From DATCVR01 sp036566745 (GTDB lineage: Bacteria; Actinomycetota; Actinomycetes; Jiangellales; Jiangellaceae), in contig DATCVR010000078.1 in the NCBI GenBank assembly GCA_036566745.1, positions 1-16,890 on the forward strand: a DNA stretch of 16,890 nucleotides, read 5' to 3'. How positions within the stretch are numbered: position 1 is the stretch's first letter; every line of letters starts with the position of its first letter. Below, one piece after another: positions 1 through 10,092 of the stretch. The notes beneath the pieces were generated by a model, which saw only the letters and a program-made list of their open reading frames with translations, made no database searches and was not told the origin of the DNA. A program made the translations under genes and the position numbers.

Positions 1-4
1 CGAC

Positions 5-1189
5 ATGGCCGACATCATGCGCGACCACCTGCGTGCGGAGCTCGCGGAAATCCGCGCCGCCGGACTCTCCAAGGACGAGCGGCCGCTCACCACACCGCAG
101 AACGCCAACGTCGCGGTGGCCGGTGGTCAGCACGTCCTCAACCTGTGCGCCAACAACTACCTCGGCCTGGCCGGCGATCCGGAGCTGGTCGCCACCGCGA
201 AGCAGGCCCTCGACGACTGGGGCTTCGGGCTGGCGTCGGTGCGGTTCATCTGCGGCACGCAGACCATCCACACCGACCTCGAGCGCCAGATCGCGGACTT
301 CCTCGGCACCGACGACACGATCCTCTACGGGTCCTGCTTCGATGCCAACGGCGGGCTGTTCGAGACCCTCCTGGGCCCCGACGACGCGATCATCTCCGAC
401 GCCCTCAACCACGCCAGCATCATCGACGGCGTGCGACTGTCCAAGGCCCGGCGCTACCGCTACGCCAACGCCGACATGGCCGAGCTCGAGGACCGCCTGA
501 AGGAGGCGTCCGACGCGCGGTTCCGCCTCATCGCGACCGACGGCGTGTTCTCGATGGACGGCTATCTCGCCCCGCTCGACCAGATCTGCGACCTCGCCGA
601 CGCCTACGACGCCCTGGTCATGGTCGACGACTCGCATGCGGTGGGCTTCGTGGGCGACGGCGGACGCGGCACGCCCGAGCACTTCGGGGTCGCCGACCGC
701 GTCGACATCGTCACCGGCACCCTCGGCAAGGCGCTCGGCGGTGCCAGCGGCGGTTACACCTCCGGGCGGCAGGAGATCGTCGAGTTGCTGCGCCAGCGCT
801 CGCGGCCGTACCTGTTCTCCAACTCGGTGGCCCCCTCGATCGTCGTCACCGCGAGCGCCGTCCTCGACCGCCTCGCAGACGGCGCCGCGCTGCGGGACCG
901 GCTGCGCGAGAACACCGCGTTCTTCCGGACCCGGATGACCGAGCTGGGCTTCGACGTGCTGCCGGGCGAGCACCCGATCGTTCCGGTGATGATCGGCGAC
1001 GCCACGAAGGCGGCCCGGCTATCGGAGCTGCTGCTCGAACGCGGGGTGTACGCCATGAGCTTCTCCTACCCGGTGGTGCCCCACGGCGCCGCGCGCATCC
1101 GCACCCAGATGTCGGCGGCGCACACCCGGGACGACCTCGAGTTCGCGGCGGCGGCCTTCGAGTCGGCCCGTGCGGTGCTGGAGGCCTGA
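5..1189 (+). CDS. kbl: Glycine C-acetyltransferase (2-amino-3-ketobutyrate CoA ligase)
   Basis: PLP enzyme of the alpha-oxoamine synthase family. It splits 2-amino-3-ketobutyrate with CoA into glycine and acetyl-CoA, the second step of threonine breakdown after threonine dehydrogenase. The 394-residue length is typical. Visible landmarks are LCANNYLGLAGDP near residues 47-59, NHASIIDG with the cofactor-stacking His136, VDDSHAVGF with Asp208 and His211, and GTLGKALGG with the Schiff-base Lys242. KBL is chosen over 8-amino-7-oxononanoate synthase because of the FICGTQTIHTDLE region and overall family resemblance. No biotin genes are nearby. The start is the ATG at 5; a second ATG at 17 is possible, and the ribosome site lies outside the window. 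The usual partner tdh would be upstream and cannot be seen. The gene converges with the response regulator gene. Confidence 0.93.
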   Translation: MADIMRDHLRAELAEIRAAGLSKDERPLTTPQNANVAVAGGQHVLNLCANNYLGLAGDPELVATAKQALDDWGFGLASVRFICGTQTIHTDLERQIADFLGTDDTILYGSCFDANGGLFETLLGPDDAIISDALNHASIIDGVRLSKARRYRYANADMAELEDRLKEASDARFRLIATDGVFSMDGYLAPLDQICDLADAYDALVMVDDSHAVGFVGDGGRGTPEHFGVADRVDIVTGTLGKALGGASGGYTSGRQEIVELLRQRSRPYLFSNSVAPSIVVTASAVLDRLADGAALRDRLRENTAFFRTRMTELGFDVLPGEHPIVPVMIGDATKAARLSELLLERGVYAMSFSYPVVPHGAARIRTQMSAAHTRDDLEFAAAAFESARAVLEA

Positions 1190-1211
1190 GACGACGCCCG
1201 GCCCGGCCCCT

Positions 1212-1256
1212 CGGCACAGCACCACGGCACAGCACCACGGCACAGCCCCACGGCAC
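1212..1256. repeat. 13-bp tandem repeat between convergent genes
   Basis: Two identical copies of CGGCACAGCACCA (1212-1224, 1225-1237) are followed by a third with one change (1238-1250) and the first six bases of a fourth (1251-1256). The repeat fills most of the 86-bp spacer between the kbl stop and the response regulator stop. The period is not a multiple of three and no convincing hairpin forms, so it resembles a slippage-type minisatellite more than a classical terminator. No other terminator was recognised in this spacer. Confidence 0.8.
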
Positions 1257-1275
1257 GGCCGCTGGGCCCGGACTG

Positions 1276-1941
1276 TCAGCCGCTCAGCCCGTGCTCGTGG
1301 GCGAAGACCACGATCTGCACGCGGTCGCGTAGGCCCAGCTTGCGCAGGATGCTTCCCACGTGGGTCTTCACCGTCGACTCGCTCAGGTAGACACTCGCCG
1401 CGATCTCGGCGTTGCTCAGGCCGCGCGCGACCGCGAGGAGGATCTCGCGCTCCTTCTCGGTCAGCTGGGCGTACGACGCCGGCAGCGTGTGCTGCGTCTT
1501 GAACGCTCCGTCGAGCAGCCGGGCGAGGTCGTCCGGCGCCAGCACCGCGTTGCCGGCGTGGACGGTGCGGATCGCCGCACGCAGGAACTCCGGGGTCGTG
1601 TCCTTGAGGAGGAATCCGCTCGCTCCGTACCTGATCGCGGCCGCCGCCCGGTCGTCGAGGTTGAACGTGGTCAGCACGATCACCCGCACCGGGCGGGTCC
1701 GACGCGCGGCCGCCTGCGGAGCGAAGATCTGCCGGGTCGCCTCGACGCCGTCCATGTCCGGCATCCGGATGTCCATGAGGACCACGTCGGGAACGGTCTC
1801 CTCGACCAGCCGCACCGCCTCGCGCCCGTTCGCGGCGTGACCCACCACCGTCATGTCGTCCTGGGCGTCGACGTTGACCGCGACGCCGGACCGGAACAGT
1901 TCCTGGTCGTCGACCAGCAGCACCCGGATCCGCTCGCTCAT
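1276..1941 (-). CDS. NarL/LuxR-family response regulator
   Basis: Two-component response regulator of 221 residues. The N-terminal receiver domain (about residues 4-125) shows the acidic pair Asp11/Asp12, the phospho-acceptor Asp57 in VLMDIRMPDMDG, Thr91/Thr92 and Lys113. The C-terminal LuxR-type helix-turn-helix (about 157-221) carries LTEKEREILLAVARGLSNAEI and STVKTHVGSILRKLGLRDR. The start is the ATG at 1941. It shares one base with the TGA of the upstream kinase (TGATG), so the two genes are translationally coupled. A longer frame running upstream to 2079 lies inside the kinase gene and is not needed. It should be phosphorylated by that kinase. The target genes are unknown; the D-Ala ligase operon next door is a candidate only by position. 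Confidence 0.93.
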   Translation of the reverse strand: MSERIRVLLVDDQELFRSGVAVNVDAQDDMTVVGHAANGREAVRLVEETVPDVVLMDIRMPDMDGVEATRQIFAPQAAARRTRPVRVIVLTTFNLDDRAAAAIRYGASGFLLKDTTPEFLRAAIRTVHAGNAVLAPDDLARLLDGAFKTQHTLPASYAQLTEKEREILLAVARGLSNAEIAASVYLSESTVKTHVGSILRKLGLRDRVQIVVFAHEHGLSG

Positions 1942-3134
1942 CAGGCACCCCTCGGCCGGGTGGGCACCCAGGCGGTGGCGACGAACTCCGACTCGTGGCG
2001 ACCCACGTCGAGGCGGCCGCCCACCGACTCCAGGCGCCGCCGCATCCCGGCGACCCCGAGGCCCTCGGCCGGGTTCCACGTGAGGCGGTCGTCCGGCACG
2101 TTGCGCACCTCGATCCTCAGGTCGTCCTGGTCCCAGGCCCGGTGGACGGTGATGGGCGTGGCCCGCAGGCCGTGCTTGAGCGCGTTGGTCAGCATCTCCT
2201 GCAGGACGCGGAAGGCGACCACGTCCAGCTCAGGCGGCAACGGGCGAGGATCGCCCTCGACGTGGTCCCGGACGTCGTTGCCGGCCGCGCGCACGCCGTC
2301 GACCAGGCTGTCCAGCTCGCCCACGGCGGCGGGTCCGGAGGTGGTGTCGTCGCCGGTGGTGGTGAGCACCTGGCGGACGTCGCCCAGGGACTTGCGGGCC
2401 GACGCGGAGATGTTGCCGAGGGTGGCGCGGATCTTCTCGATGTCGGAGTCCGGCATGAACTGTGCGGAGTCGGCCTGCGCGAGGATCACGGTCAGCGAGT
2501 GTCCCACCACGTCGTGCACGTCGCGCGCCAGCCGGGCCTGCTCGGCGCGCAGGCTGGCGATCTCCTGGGCCCGCGCGGCCTCCTCACGGGCGCGTTCGCG
2601 GTCCTGCCTGCTGCGCCGGGCGACGTCGCTCAACCGCAGCACGAGGCCCACCACCCAGGGCGCGGCGAGCAGCGTCAGGCCCAGCACGCCGGCGAGCACG
2701 AGCGGTGTCGCGTCGCCGAGGCCCACCCGGTACAGCACGGCGAGGTTGCCGAGCCCGACTCTCCAGGTCTCGCCGTGGGTGACCACGTACCAGGCGCCGA
2801 TCACGCAGCCCGCCGGGATGGACAGCCCGGAGAGCCAGACGGTCTCCCAGCGGCCGAACCGAGCCGCGCCGTAGGCGAGCAGCAGCACGCTGAGCTGGGT
2901 GATCATCACGCCCGCACCGGCGTCGATCTGCAGCGCCGACGACATCCAGACCAGCGCCAGCCCGATGCCGGGCGCCTTGCGGTAGCAGCCGACCGCGCCG
3001 GACAGCAGGACCAGGAAGGTCAGAGCGGGCAGCGCGGAGGAACCGGCCCAGACCGACGTCCGGCTCATCTCGACGAACCCGGCGGCGAAGACGGCCGCCC
3101 CGACGCCGAGGTCGGCCCACGGCACCCGTCTCAT
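1941..3134 (-). CDS. Sensor histidine kinase (HisKA_3 / HATPase_c)
   Basis: Membrane sensor kinase, 397 residues from the chosen start. The N-terminal half (about 8-167) has roughly five or six hydrophobic segments and no large extracellular domain, so it probably senses within or near the membrane. A coiled-coil-like linker rich in Arg, Glu and Ala (about 170-203) leads to the dimerisation/phospho-acceptor motif DVHDVVGHSL with His207. The ATPase domain has the N-box EMLTNALKHG (313-322) and a G-box GLGVAGMRRRL (358-368). This is the NarX/DesK/LiaS-like class that pairs with LuxR-type regulators. The frame can be extended to 3188, but the ATG at 3134 has a perfect GGAGG six bases upstream, so it is preferred. 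The ligand is unknown. Confidence 0.92.
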   Translation of the reverse strand: MRRVPWADLGVGAAVFAAGFVEMSRTSVWAGSSALPALTFLVLLSGAVGCYRKAPGIGLALVWMSSALQIDAGAGVMITQLSVLLLAYGAARFGRWETVWLSGLSIPAGCVIGAWYVVTHGETWRVGLGNLAVLYRVGLGDATPLVLAGVLGLTLLAAPWVVGLVLRLSDVARRSRQDRERAREEAARAQEIASLRAEQARLARDVHDVVGHSLTVILAQADSAQFMPDSDIEKIRATLGNISASARKSLGDVRQVLTTTGDDTTSGPAAVGELDSLVDGVRAAGNDVRDHVEGDPRPLPPELDVVAFRVLQEMLTNALKHGLRATPITVHRAWDQDDLRIEVRNVPDDRLTWNPAEGLGVAGMRRRLESVGGRLDVGRHESEFVATAWVPTRPRGA

Positions 3135-3140
3135 GTCCGT

Positions 3141-3145
3141 CCTCC
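3141..3145 (-). promoter_or_regulatory. Ribosome binding site that fixes the kinase start
   Basis: On the minus strand GGAGG stands six bases before the ATG at 3134. The in-frame ATGs at 3167 and 3188 lack a comparable site, so the shorter kinase is favoured. Confidence 0.75.
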
Positions 3146-3268
3146 GACGACCAGGGGGCGCAACCATCGTGACCGGACCACGGATCAACCCTGCCAGGAC
3201 GGGAGCAGGACCGCGGTGGACACGGCGATGACGGGGCGGAGCGCGATCGCGGGCCCGCGCGACAGGTC
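3146..3268 (-). promoter_or_regulatory. Spacer expected to hold the kinase/regulator promoter
   Basis: Non-coding stretch between the hairpin after the ligase gene and the kinase ribosome site. It contains a 12-bp perfect palindrome CGCGGGCCCGCG (3248-3259) next to the 8-bp palindrome GCGATCGC (3243-3250). No convincing -10/-35 pair was recognised. A promoter is inferred because the upstream operon appears to end at 3269-3302. Confidence 0.3.
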
Positions 3269-3302
3269 GACGCCCTCGCGCCGGTGCGAGGTCGTGGGCG
3301 TC
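3269..3302 (-). terminator. Hairpin over the ligase stop codon, probable terminator
   Basis: Outer arms GACGCCC (3269-3275) and GGGCGTC (3296-3302) are perfectly complementary. Inside them TCGC (3276-3279) pairs with GCGA (3286-3289), leaving a small loop and a short bulge. There is no T-run, as is common for actinobacterial terminators. It touches the ligase stop codon (3301-3303) and so would separate the ligase operon from the two-component genes. Confidence 0.5.
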
Positions 3303-4287
3303 ACGTGGCGGCCGGGCGCCGCAGCGCCTCCTCGACGAGGAGGTCGAGCAGCGCCGGATAGGGCAGGCCCGCCTCGGCGAACATCTTCGGGACCTGCGAC
3401 TGCTCGGTCATCCCGGGCATCGTGTTCACCTCGTTGAGGACCAGCCCGTCCGCGGTGACGAAGAAGTCGAACCGGGCCACGCCCGCGCAGCCGAGCCCGT
3501 CGAAGAGGGCGAGCGCGGCCGACTCCAGCTCGGCCAGCTCGGCCGCGGTGAGGTCGGCGGGCAGCCGGAAGTCGGCGGAGCCGTCGTACTTCTTCTCGGT
3601 GTCGAAGAATGCGCCGTCGTCGACGACGATCTCCAGCGGCGGCCCGACCCACCGGCCGCCGCTGGGCAGGCCGAGGATCGCGATGTCGACCTCGCGGCCG
3701 GTCACCAGCTCCTCGACGAGGGCCCGGTCGTCGATTGCCAGCGCGGCCTTGAGCGCCTGTGCCAGGTCGGCCTCCGCGTGGTCACCCGGGTCCACGCGGG
3801 TGACGCCGTGGCTGGAGCCTGCGGCGACGGGCTTGACGATGACCGGCAGGGCGGGGAGCCCGGCCGGCTCCGCCGCGTCGGTGACCAGCAGGCCCGCGGC
3901 GGTCCGGACCCCGAGGGCCTCGGCGACCAGCTTGGTCGCCCACTTGTCCATCGCGACGGCTCCGGCGCGGACGCCGGAGCCCACGTAGGGCACGCCGGCG
4001 AGCTCGCACAGCGCCGCCAGCATGCCGTCCTCGCCACGCGGCCCGTGTACCGCCGGGAAGACGACGTCGGCCTCCTGGATCACCGCGAGCGCGTCCGCGA
4101 TGCCGTCGAGGCGCTCGCCGGAGGTGTCGACCCAGGCTCCGTCCCGCGCGATGGTCAGGGGCACCACGTCGTACCGGGCCGGGTCGAGGGCCGCGCGGAC
4201 GGACGCGGCGGTGGCGAGGGAGACCTCGTGTTCGCAATTGTGCCCGCCGCCGATGACGACGATGCGGGTGCGACGAATCGTGGACAT
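3301..4287 (-). CDS. ddl: D-alanine--D-alanine ligase family enzyme (ATP-grasp), van-like cassette
   Basis: ATP-dependent ligase expected to join D-Ala to D-Ala or a related D-amino acid for peptidoglycan precursors. It has 328 residues, in the family range. Landmarks are EHEVS with Glu19 (D-Ala-1 contact in the family), HGPRGEDG (81-88), MDKWATK (113-119), VKPVAAGSSHGV (151-162), the omega-loop Tyr234 in EKKYDG, ARFDFF with Arg272 and Asp274, and NEVNTMPGMT (285-294) for Mg-ATP. Aligned without gaps to my recollection of E. coli DdlB, the second-substrate residue Leu282 is Gln298 here. The omega loop has Tyr, as in D-Ala-D-Ala ligases, and not the His-containing VanA-type loop. AAGGAG precedes the ATG at 4287 by about six bases. 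It sits 15 bases after a racemase gene and in one operon with a VanX-like dipeptidase, so it is probably not the housekeeping copy. Acceptor specificity cannot be fixed from sequence. Confidence 0.9.
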   Translation of the reverse strand: MSTIRRTRIVVIGGGHNCEHEVSLATAASVRAALDPARYDVVPLTIARDGAWVDTSGERLDGIADALAVIQEADVVFPAVHGPRGEDGMLAALCELAGVPYVGSGVRAGAVAMDKWATKLVAEALGVRTAAGLLVTDAAEPAGLPALPVIVKPVAAGSSHGVTRVDPGDHAEADLAQALKAALAIDDRALVEELVTGREVDIAILGLPSGGRWVGPPLEIVVDDGAFFDTEKKYDGSADFRLPADLTAAELAELESAALALFDGLGCAGVARFDFFVTADGLVLNEVNTMPGMTEQSQVPKMFAEAGLPYPALLDLLVEEALRRPAAT

Positions 4288-4302
4288 GCGTGCTCCTTGG
4301 TG

Positions 4303-5487
4303 TCAGGCGAGGACGGTGAGGCGCGGCGCTGACGGCGCGCGGAGGTCACAGCGGCGGCCCACGACCCGGCGGGCGACCCGGGCTCCGATGCCGGTGACGA
4401 GCTCGTGCTCGATGGTCTGGGCCCAGCCGGCCCACTCGGCGAGGGTGGGTTCGCCGTCGTGACCGGGGCCGAAGACGACGGCGACGTCGCCGGGACGGAC
4501 CCGGGCGGCGCCGGCGTCGACGACCACCTGGTCCATCGAGACCCGGCCGACCACCGGGCACCGGCGGCCGTGGAGTTGGATCCAGCCGCGTCCGGACGAA
4601 CTGCGCGGGATGCCGTCGGCGTAACCGATCGGGAGCAGCGCGAGCCGGGTGGACGCCGCCGTGACGTGGGTGTGGCCGTACCCCACCGCCGTGCCGGCCG
4701 GGACGTCCCGCACGCTGACGACGGGCGCCGCGAGCGTCATCGCCGTCCGCAGCCGGGTGGTTCCCGAGGGGTCGATGCCCACGAGTCCGGCACCCACCCG
4801 GCACAGGTCGAGGTGGGTGCGCGGATCGGTGAGCGTCGCCGCGGTGGCGGCGAGGTGGCGGACGCGAGGGCGCAGCCCGGCCCGGGTCGCGGTCTCGACG
4901 GCCAGCGTGAACGCGCGGAACCCCTCGTCGTTGTGCGGGTCGCCGGGGTCGTCGGCGCATCCCAGGTGCCCCATGACGCCGACGATCCGCAGCAGCCCGC
5001 TCCGCTCGGCGTCGCGAGCCCGGTCGCACAGCTGCCGCCACTCCGAGGCCGAGGCTCCGTCACGGGCCATGCCGACGTCGGCGTGCAGGTGGGCCCGCAC
5101 CCGGCCGCCGGCGCGGCGAGTGGCCGTCGTGATCGCGGCCAGGTGCTCGAGGCTGGGCACCGCGAGGTCGATCCGCCGACCGGCGGCTGCCGTGACGTCG
5201 GCGTCGACGGGGTTCAGCCAGCTGAGCACCGGAGCCGTCAGGCCGGCGTCGCGCAGGGCCACCGCCTCGTGGATCGAGGTGACTCCCAGCCAGGCCGCGC
5301 CCCCGGTCAGCGCGGCCCGCGCCACGTCTTCCGCGCCGTGTCCGAACCCGTCCGCCTTGACCACGGCCATCAACTGGCCCTCGGCGCGGGCGGCGAACAG
5401 GCGGGCGTTGGCCACGACGGCGCCGAGGTCGACGGTGAGCGTGGGCCGGGTGAGAACGGACGGGGACGACGTCGCCGGGACACTCAT
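4303..5487 (-). CDS. alr: Alanine racemase family PLP enzyme (possible Ala/Ser racemase)
   Basis: Fold-type III PLP racemase of 394 residues, normal length for Alr, interconverting L- and D-alanine or possibly serine. The PLP lysine is Lys44 in AVVKADGFGHG, where Phe48 replaces the usual Tyr. The second catalytic base is Tyr270 in VGYGHTH. GYADGIPR (288-295) and the C-terminal VSMDQ (316-320) are typical. RVGAGLVGIDP (230-240) supplies the Arg that contacts the PLP ring. Some usual motifs are altered: HLAATAA instead of HxANSA, and Val for Tyr in the RxGxxxYG region. Unlike VanT serine racemases there is no N-terminal membrane domain. The ATG at 5487 overlaps the upstream TGA by four bases (ATGA), so it is coupled to the dipeptidase. 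The product would supply D-amino acid to the ligase downstream. Confidence 0.9.
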   Translation of the reverse strand: MSVPATSSPSVLTRPTLTVDLGAVVANARLFAARAEGQLMAVVKADGFGHGAEDVARAALTGGAAWLGVTSIHEAVALRDAGLTAPVLSWLNPVDADVTAAAGRRIDLAVPSLEHLAAITTATRRAGGRVRAHLHADVGMARDGASASEWRQLCDRARDAERSGLLRIVGVMGHLGCADDPGDPHNDEGFRAFTLAVETATRAGLRPRVRHLAATAATLTDPRTHLDLCRVGAGLVGIDPSGTTRLRTAMTLAAPVVSVRDVPAGTAVGYGHTHVTAASTRLALLPIGYADGIPRSSSGRGWIQLHGRRCPVVGRVSMDQVVVDAGAARVRPGDVAVVFGPGHDGEPTLAEWAGWAQTIEHELVTGIGARVARRVVGRRCDLRAPSAPRLTVLA

Positions 5488-6110
5488 GCCGAGACCGGTC
5501 CGTAGAAGGCGTACGCCGCCCCGGTAACGTGCGCCCAGTATCGGTCGCCGAAGCTCCAGTGCCACCACTCGGTCGGGTAGTTCACCAGGCCGGCCGCGCC
5601 GAGCGCCTCGGCCAGCATGGTCCGGTTGTCGCGGGCCTCCGTGCCGATGCCGGCGGCGTCGAACATGCACGCGCCGTCGCTCTGCTCGGGCGTCGCGTCG
5701 ACCTCGGTCCCCATCCAGAGCCGCCGGCCGCCGGCATCGGCGAGGAGCAGGTCCACCGCCGCGCCGGCGACGTGCGGGGCCACGTCCAGCGGCGCGACGT
5801 ATCTCGTGGCCAGGCGGTGCAGCTCGGCCTCGTCGCGGTCCGGGTACGCCGCGCGCAGCCCGGCCGTGTACCCGTCGAAGATCCGCTGCTGCGCCTCGGG
5901 GCTCCGGAACCCCTCGACCACGACGATCCGGACCCCGCCGGGCAGGGCCTGTTGCGCCAGCACCAGGCGCTCGGCGACCGACCTGCGGACCAGCCGTCCG
6001 GCTGCGGAACCCGACGAGGCGATGCCGCATCCGTCCAGGTCGACGAGTGGCTCGTGCGTCTCGATCACGGGAACGGAGGCGACCAGCGGGTCGGCGATGA
6101 GCGTCGTCAT
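5484..6110 (-). CDS. VanX-like D-alanyl-D-alanine dipeptidase (M15 zinc peptidase)
   Basis: Zinc D,D-dipeptidase of the M15D family, expected to hydrolyse D-Ala-D-Ala in the cytoplasm. It has 208 residues against about 202 for enterococcal VanX and no signal peptide or membrane segment. Zinc ligands and catalytic residues are visible: His113 and Asp120 in PHVAGAAVD with the diagnostic seven-residue spacing, then Glu181 and His184 in TEWWHW. VEGFRSPEAQQ contains Arg69, matching the VanX transition-state arginine. The MGTEVD stretch and the N-R-x-M-L segment before the EWWH motif also follow VanX more than the longer membrane-anchored VanY. It is the first gene of the racemase/ligase operon. 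Its ATG at 6110 lacks a good ribosome site but overlaps the stop of a nine-codon reading frame that has one. A dual VanXY-type activity is possible. Confidence 0.88.
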   Translation of the reverse strand: MTTLIADPLVASVPVIETHEPLVDLDGCGIASSGSAAGRLVRRSVAERLVLAQQALPGGVRIVVVEGFRSPEAQQRIFDGYTAGLRAAYPDRDEAELHRLATRYVAPLDVAPHVAGAAVDLLLADAGGRRLWMGTEVDATPEQSDGACMFDAAGIGTEARDNRTMLAEALGAAGLVNYPTEWWHWSFGDRYWAHVTGAAYAFYGPVSA

Positions 6111-6136
6111 GGCACTCGAGTCTGGGCACGCCGCAT
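6107..6136 (-). CDS. Possible nine-codon leader peptide coupled to the dipeptidase
   Basis: Minus-strand ATG at 6136 begins a nine-codon frame reading MRRAQTRVP. Its TGA overlaps the dipeptidase ATG (ATGA). A GAGG lies eight bases upstream of this ATG, while the dipeptidase ATG itself has no recognisable Shine-Dalgarno. This would allow translation to enter the operon through a short leader. The alternative is a weakly initiated or leaderless dipeptidase message with a chance frame. The same frame extends upstream to 6325 but looks like noise there. Confidence 0.3.
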   Translation of the reverse strand: MRRAQTRVP

Positions 6137-6345
6137 GGTCCGGTCCTCAGCCTGACGTGCCGCGCCGAGGTACCTCAGGATGATTCGGGCCGCCCTCGAG
6201 GACCACGCCCGCTCAGGGCCGCCCCGCCGCGCACCGGTCCCTGTCGGTGGCGAGGCGTAACCTGGAAATCGCGTCAGCCACCCCCTCCCGTGCCGGGTAG
6301 GGGGCACAACTGCGTGCTCGCTCACTCCGCCCAGGTGAAGGAATC
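6137..6345. promoter_or_regulatory. Divergent promoter region between van-like operon and mfd
   Basis: No gene is seen. The region must carry promoters for the minus-strand dipeptidase-racemase-ligase operon and for mfd. It holds a 10-bp perfect palindrome GAGGTACCTC (6167-6176), and CCTCAG occurs at 6145-6150 and 6173-6178 about 28 bp apart, which could mark an operator. AAGGA lies just before the mfd ATG. No clear -10/-35 pair was recognised on either strand. Confidence 0.35.
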
Positions 6346-9963
<3,618 letters not shown>

Positions 9964-9989
9964 GCCGCCGGAGCCCTCTGCCCGGAGGC

Positions 9990-10005
9990 GACGCCACGAG
10001 GCGTC
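9990..10005. terminator. Small hairpin after mfd
   Basis: GACGCC (9990-9995) and GGCGTC (10000-10005) form a perfect six-pair stem with a four-base loop, 26 bases after the mfd stop. It is the first of three consecutive hairpins. Confidence 0.4.
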
Positions 10006-10007
10006 CA

Positions 10008-10043
10008 CCCGCATCACGAGGTCTGCAGGCCTCGTGATGCGGG
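10008..10043. terminator. Strong hairpin after mfd, probable terminator
   Basis: Perfect 14-bp arms (10008-10021 and 10030-10043, core CATCACGAGG / CCTCGTGATG) flank an eight-base loop. No T-run follows. It lies in the 302-bp gap between mfd and the sugar transporter operon and is the best candidate for ending mfd transcription. Confidence 0.6.
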
Positions 10044-10070
10044 GAATGATCACGTCCACGTGATCATTCC
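10043..10070. promoter_or_regulatory. 28-bp perfect palindrome, terminator stem or operator
   Basis: Arms GGAATGATCACGT (10043-10055) and ACGTGATCATTCC (10058-10070) are perfectly complementary around a two-base centre. It is A/T-richer than its surroundings and nearly continuous, so it resembles a protein-binding palindrome as much as an RNA hairpin. It shares base 10043 with the preceding hairpin, and both contain ATCACG, so at the RNA level the two could compete slightly. Confidence 0.5.
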
Positions 10071-10092
10071 GGCGCAGGGGCGGCGCAGGGGC
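10071..10092. repeat. 11-bp tandem duplication
   Basis: GGCGCAGGGGC occurs twice in direct succession (10071-10081, 10082-10092), immediately after the 28-bp palindrome. The function is unknown; it may be a slippage product. Confidence 0.7.

Noticed and set aside
1360..2874. Long plus-strand open frame opposite the two-component genes
   Set aside because: Codons mirror the conserved kinase/regulator on the other strand; the translation is Arg/Ser/Pro-rich with no domain. It is a GC-rich shadow frame.
3135..3188. Longer kinase start at 3188 or 3167
   Set aside because: A GGAGG six bases before the ATG at 3134 supports the shorter protein, which starts directly before the first membrane segment.
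3301..4287. VanA/VanB-type D-Ala-D-Lac ligase
   Set aside because: The omega loop has the Tyr-containing EKKYDG pattern and not the VanA-type loop, and no VanH-like dehydrogenase is nearby.
5488..6129. Extended racemase frame suggesting a fusion of about 608 residues
   Set aside because: The extra N-terminal part is the out-of-frame shadow of the dipeptidase gene; the ATG at 5487 with an ATGA overlap is the natural start.
6137..6325. 72-codon minus-strand frame upstream of the dipeptidase
   Set aside because: Low-complexity Arg/Gly/Ala-rich translation with no domain; only the last nine codons have a plausible ribosome site and are listed separately.
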